Assembly: GCA_905221605.1 (NCBI GenBank)
Contig: CAJNDS010000049.1
Coordinates: 181,497-245,496 of the forward strand
Length of the DNA stretch: 64,000 nt
Reading direction: 5' to 3'
Origin: Symbiodinium natans
Taxonomy: Eukaryota; Sar; Dinophyceae; Suessiales; Symbiodiniaceae
Position numbers and translations under genes: made by a program. The notes beneath the pieces are model-generated. The model was not told the DNA's origin. It was given only the letters and a program-made list of their open reading frames with translations, and did not search any database. Shown in pieces: positions 63,359 through 64,000 of this stretch (positions are counted from its first letter, which is position 1; each line of letters starts with the position of its first letter).

Positions 63359-63868
63359 ACGGCCATCGGACGAGTTCGCGACCAAGCCGAGCAAGCAGCA
63401 CAAAGGTTGCGCCGCATCTGTCTCTATAGGACTAACCCGCGGCCCCACCGCAGGATACGACATGGGAACGGTTGACCGTGACAACCCACCAGACCAGCAA
63501 GCTACAGTCCAGCGAGTCATCACTCAAATTTGCCGTCAGTGGCACAAAAAGGGAGCTACATCTACGGACTGACTTCAGTAGTGGCTCATTTGCTCCCCAA
63601 GATCTCTGTCAAGTGGTCGACCACTTCTTGCACTTCTCTTTCCAGCCCGCTTTTTGGAGCCTGTCCTCTCTTGAGTTTGCCACCTGCATGGATCACTCCC
63701 TTTGTCAAGGCCGCCAAAGAAGGTTCTGCATCTCGATGCACCGAGAAGAACATTTTCATGCTGTCCCGGTCGAAAGCTTTGCGGACCTTGCACACATACA
63801 CGACCCCGGACATGATGAGCGGGTCCGTCGAGACTGCACGATGTTGCTCGATGGCCTGTCGATCATCT
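63359..63868. other. Unique sequence between terminal microsatellites
   Basis: About 500 bases without repeats. Open frames exist on both strands: + about 63359-63570 reads [15 protein letters not shown]; minus about 63590-63860 reads RAGKRSARSGRPLD or EREVQEVVDHLTEIL. The minus-strand VYVCKVRKAFDRDSMKMFFS is fairly protein-like, but no domain is visible. No missing pyrophosphatase exon was found here. Confidence 0.3.
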
Positions 63869-63873
63869 GCATT

Positions 63874-63947
<74 letters not shown>

Positions 63948-64000
63948 CACACCACACACACACACCACACACACACACCACACACACACCACACACACAA
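63869..64000. repeat. (CA)n microsatellite at window end
   Basis: A CA repeat with CACAC-CACAC interruptions, running to the last base of the window. Confidence 0.97.

Noticed and set aside
62606-63572. Long His/Thr/Pro-repeat ORFs
   Set aside because: They are translations of the CACCACG and CACCCA satellites.

Overview
The window reads as nuclear DNA of a dinoflagellate. Four things point there. It has CCCTAAA/TTTAGGG telomere-type repeats. It holds four copies of a DVNP-type basic nuclear protein gene, a family that replaces bulk histones in dinoflagellates. It has a cold-shock-domain gene with a Gly/Lys-rich tail of dinoflagellate style. Almost every recognisable exon is a short GC-rich block ended by a GC (sometimes GA or GT) donor and preceded by an AG acceptor. 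Every gene I trust lies on the + strand, as expected for unidirectional dinoflagellate gene clusters. I cannot name the species. No tRNA, rRNA or other RNA gene was recognised.

Layout. 105-469 is a near-perfect telomere-type array. 912-1543 holds possible exons, one RRM-like. 1993-5628 is a 12-exon gene with SH3b-like repeats (motif GWVTLKGNQGTVYL). 5815-6570 has decayed minus-strand coding. 6780-7750 has a 121-bp near-perfect palindrome and a segment repeated at 60.7 kb. 7832-28832 looks like one host coiled-coil gene whose intron carries a tandem array of ~2.7-3.3 kb units. Each unit has a four-exon DVNP gene (9754-11033, 12367-13787, 15675-17096, 23779-25104). Two insertions interrupt the array. 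One is a 1,730-bp element with imperfect terminal inverted repeats, a 7-bp target duplication and an inner palindromic satellite (17198-18927). The other is a ~3.5-kb block of minisatellites and polypurine DNA (about 19514-22980). A 2.2-kb 9-bp T/G minisatellite fills most of the next host intron (25554-27778). The cold-shock gene is at 28835-29146.

From 30 kb on there are a few isolated exons, a decayed locus (31.9-33.3 kb), a coiled-coil exon pair (34354-34733), an IFI27/IFI6-like (Ifi-6-16) gene with a mitochondrial-type leader (36624-37244), a ubiquitin-like-domain gene (39134-40492), a kelch-repeat gene in at least 19 short exons (44303-52221), and a soluble inorganic pyrophosphatase gene in nine visible exons that runs off the recognisable part (56394-62457). 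Introns and intergenic DNA are saturated with degenerate telomere-like repeats, small inverted-repeat elements and simple satellites. The window ends in CACCACG, CACCCA and CA repeats.

Exon edges were fixed by hand from reading frame, AG acceptors and domain continuity. They are firm for DVNP, pyrophosphatase and most kelch exons, and approximate elsewhere. No transcript or database evidence was available.
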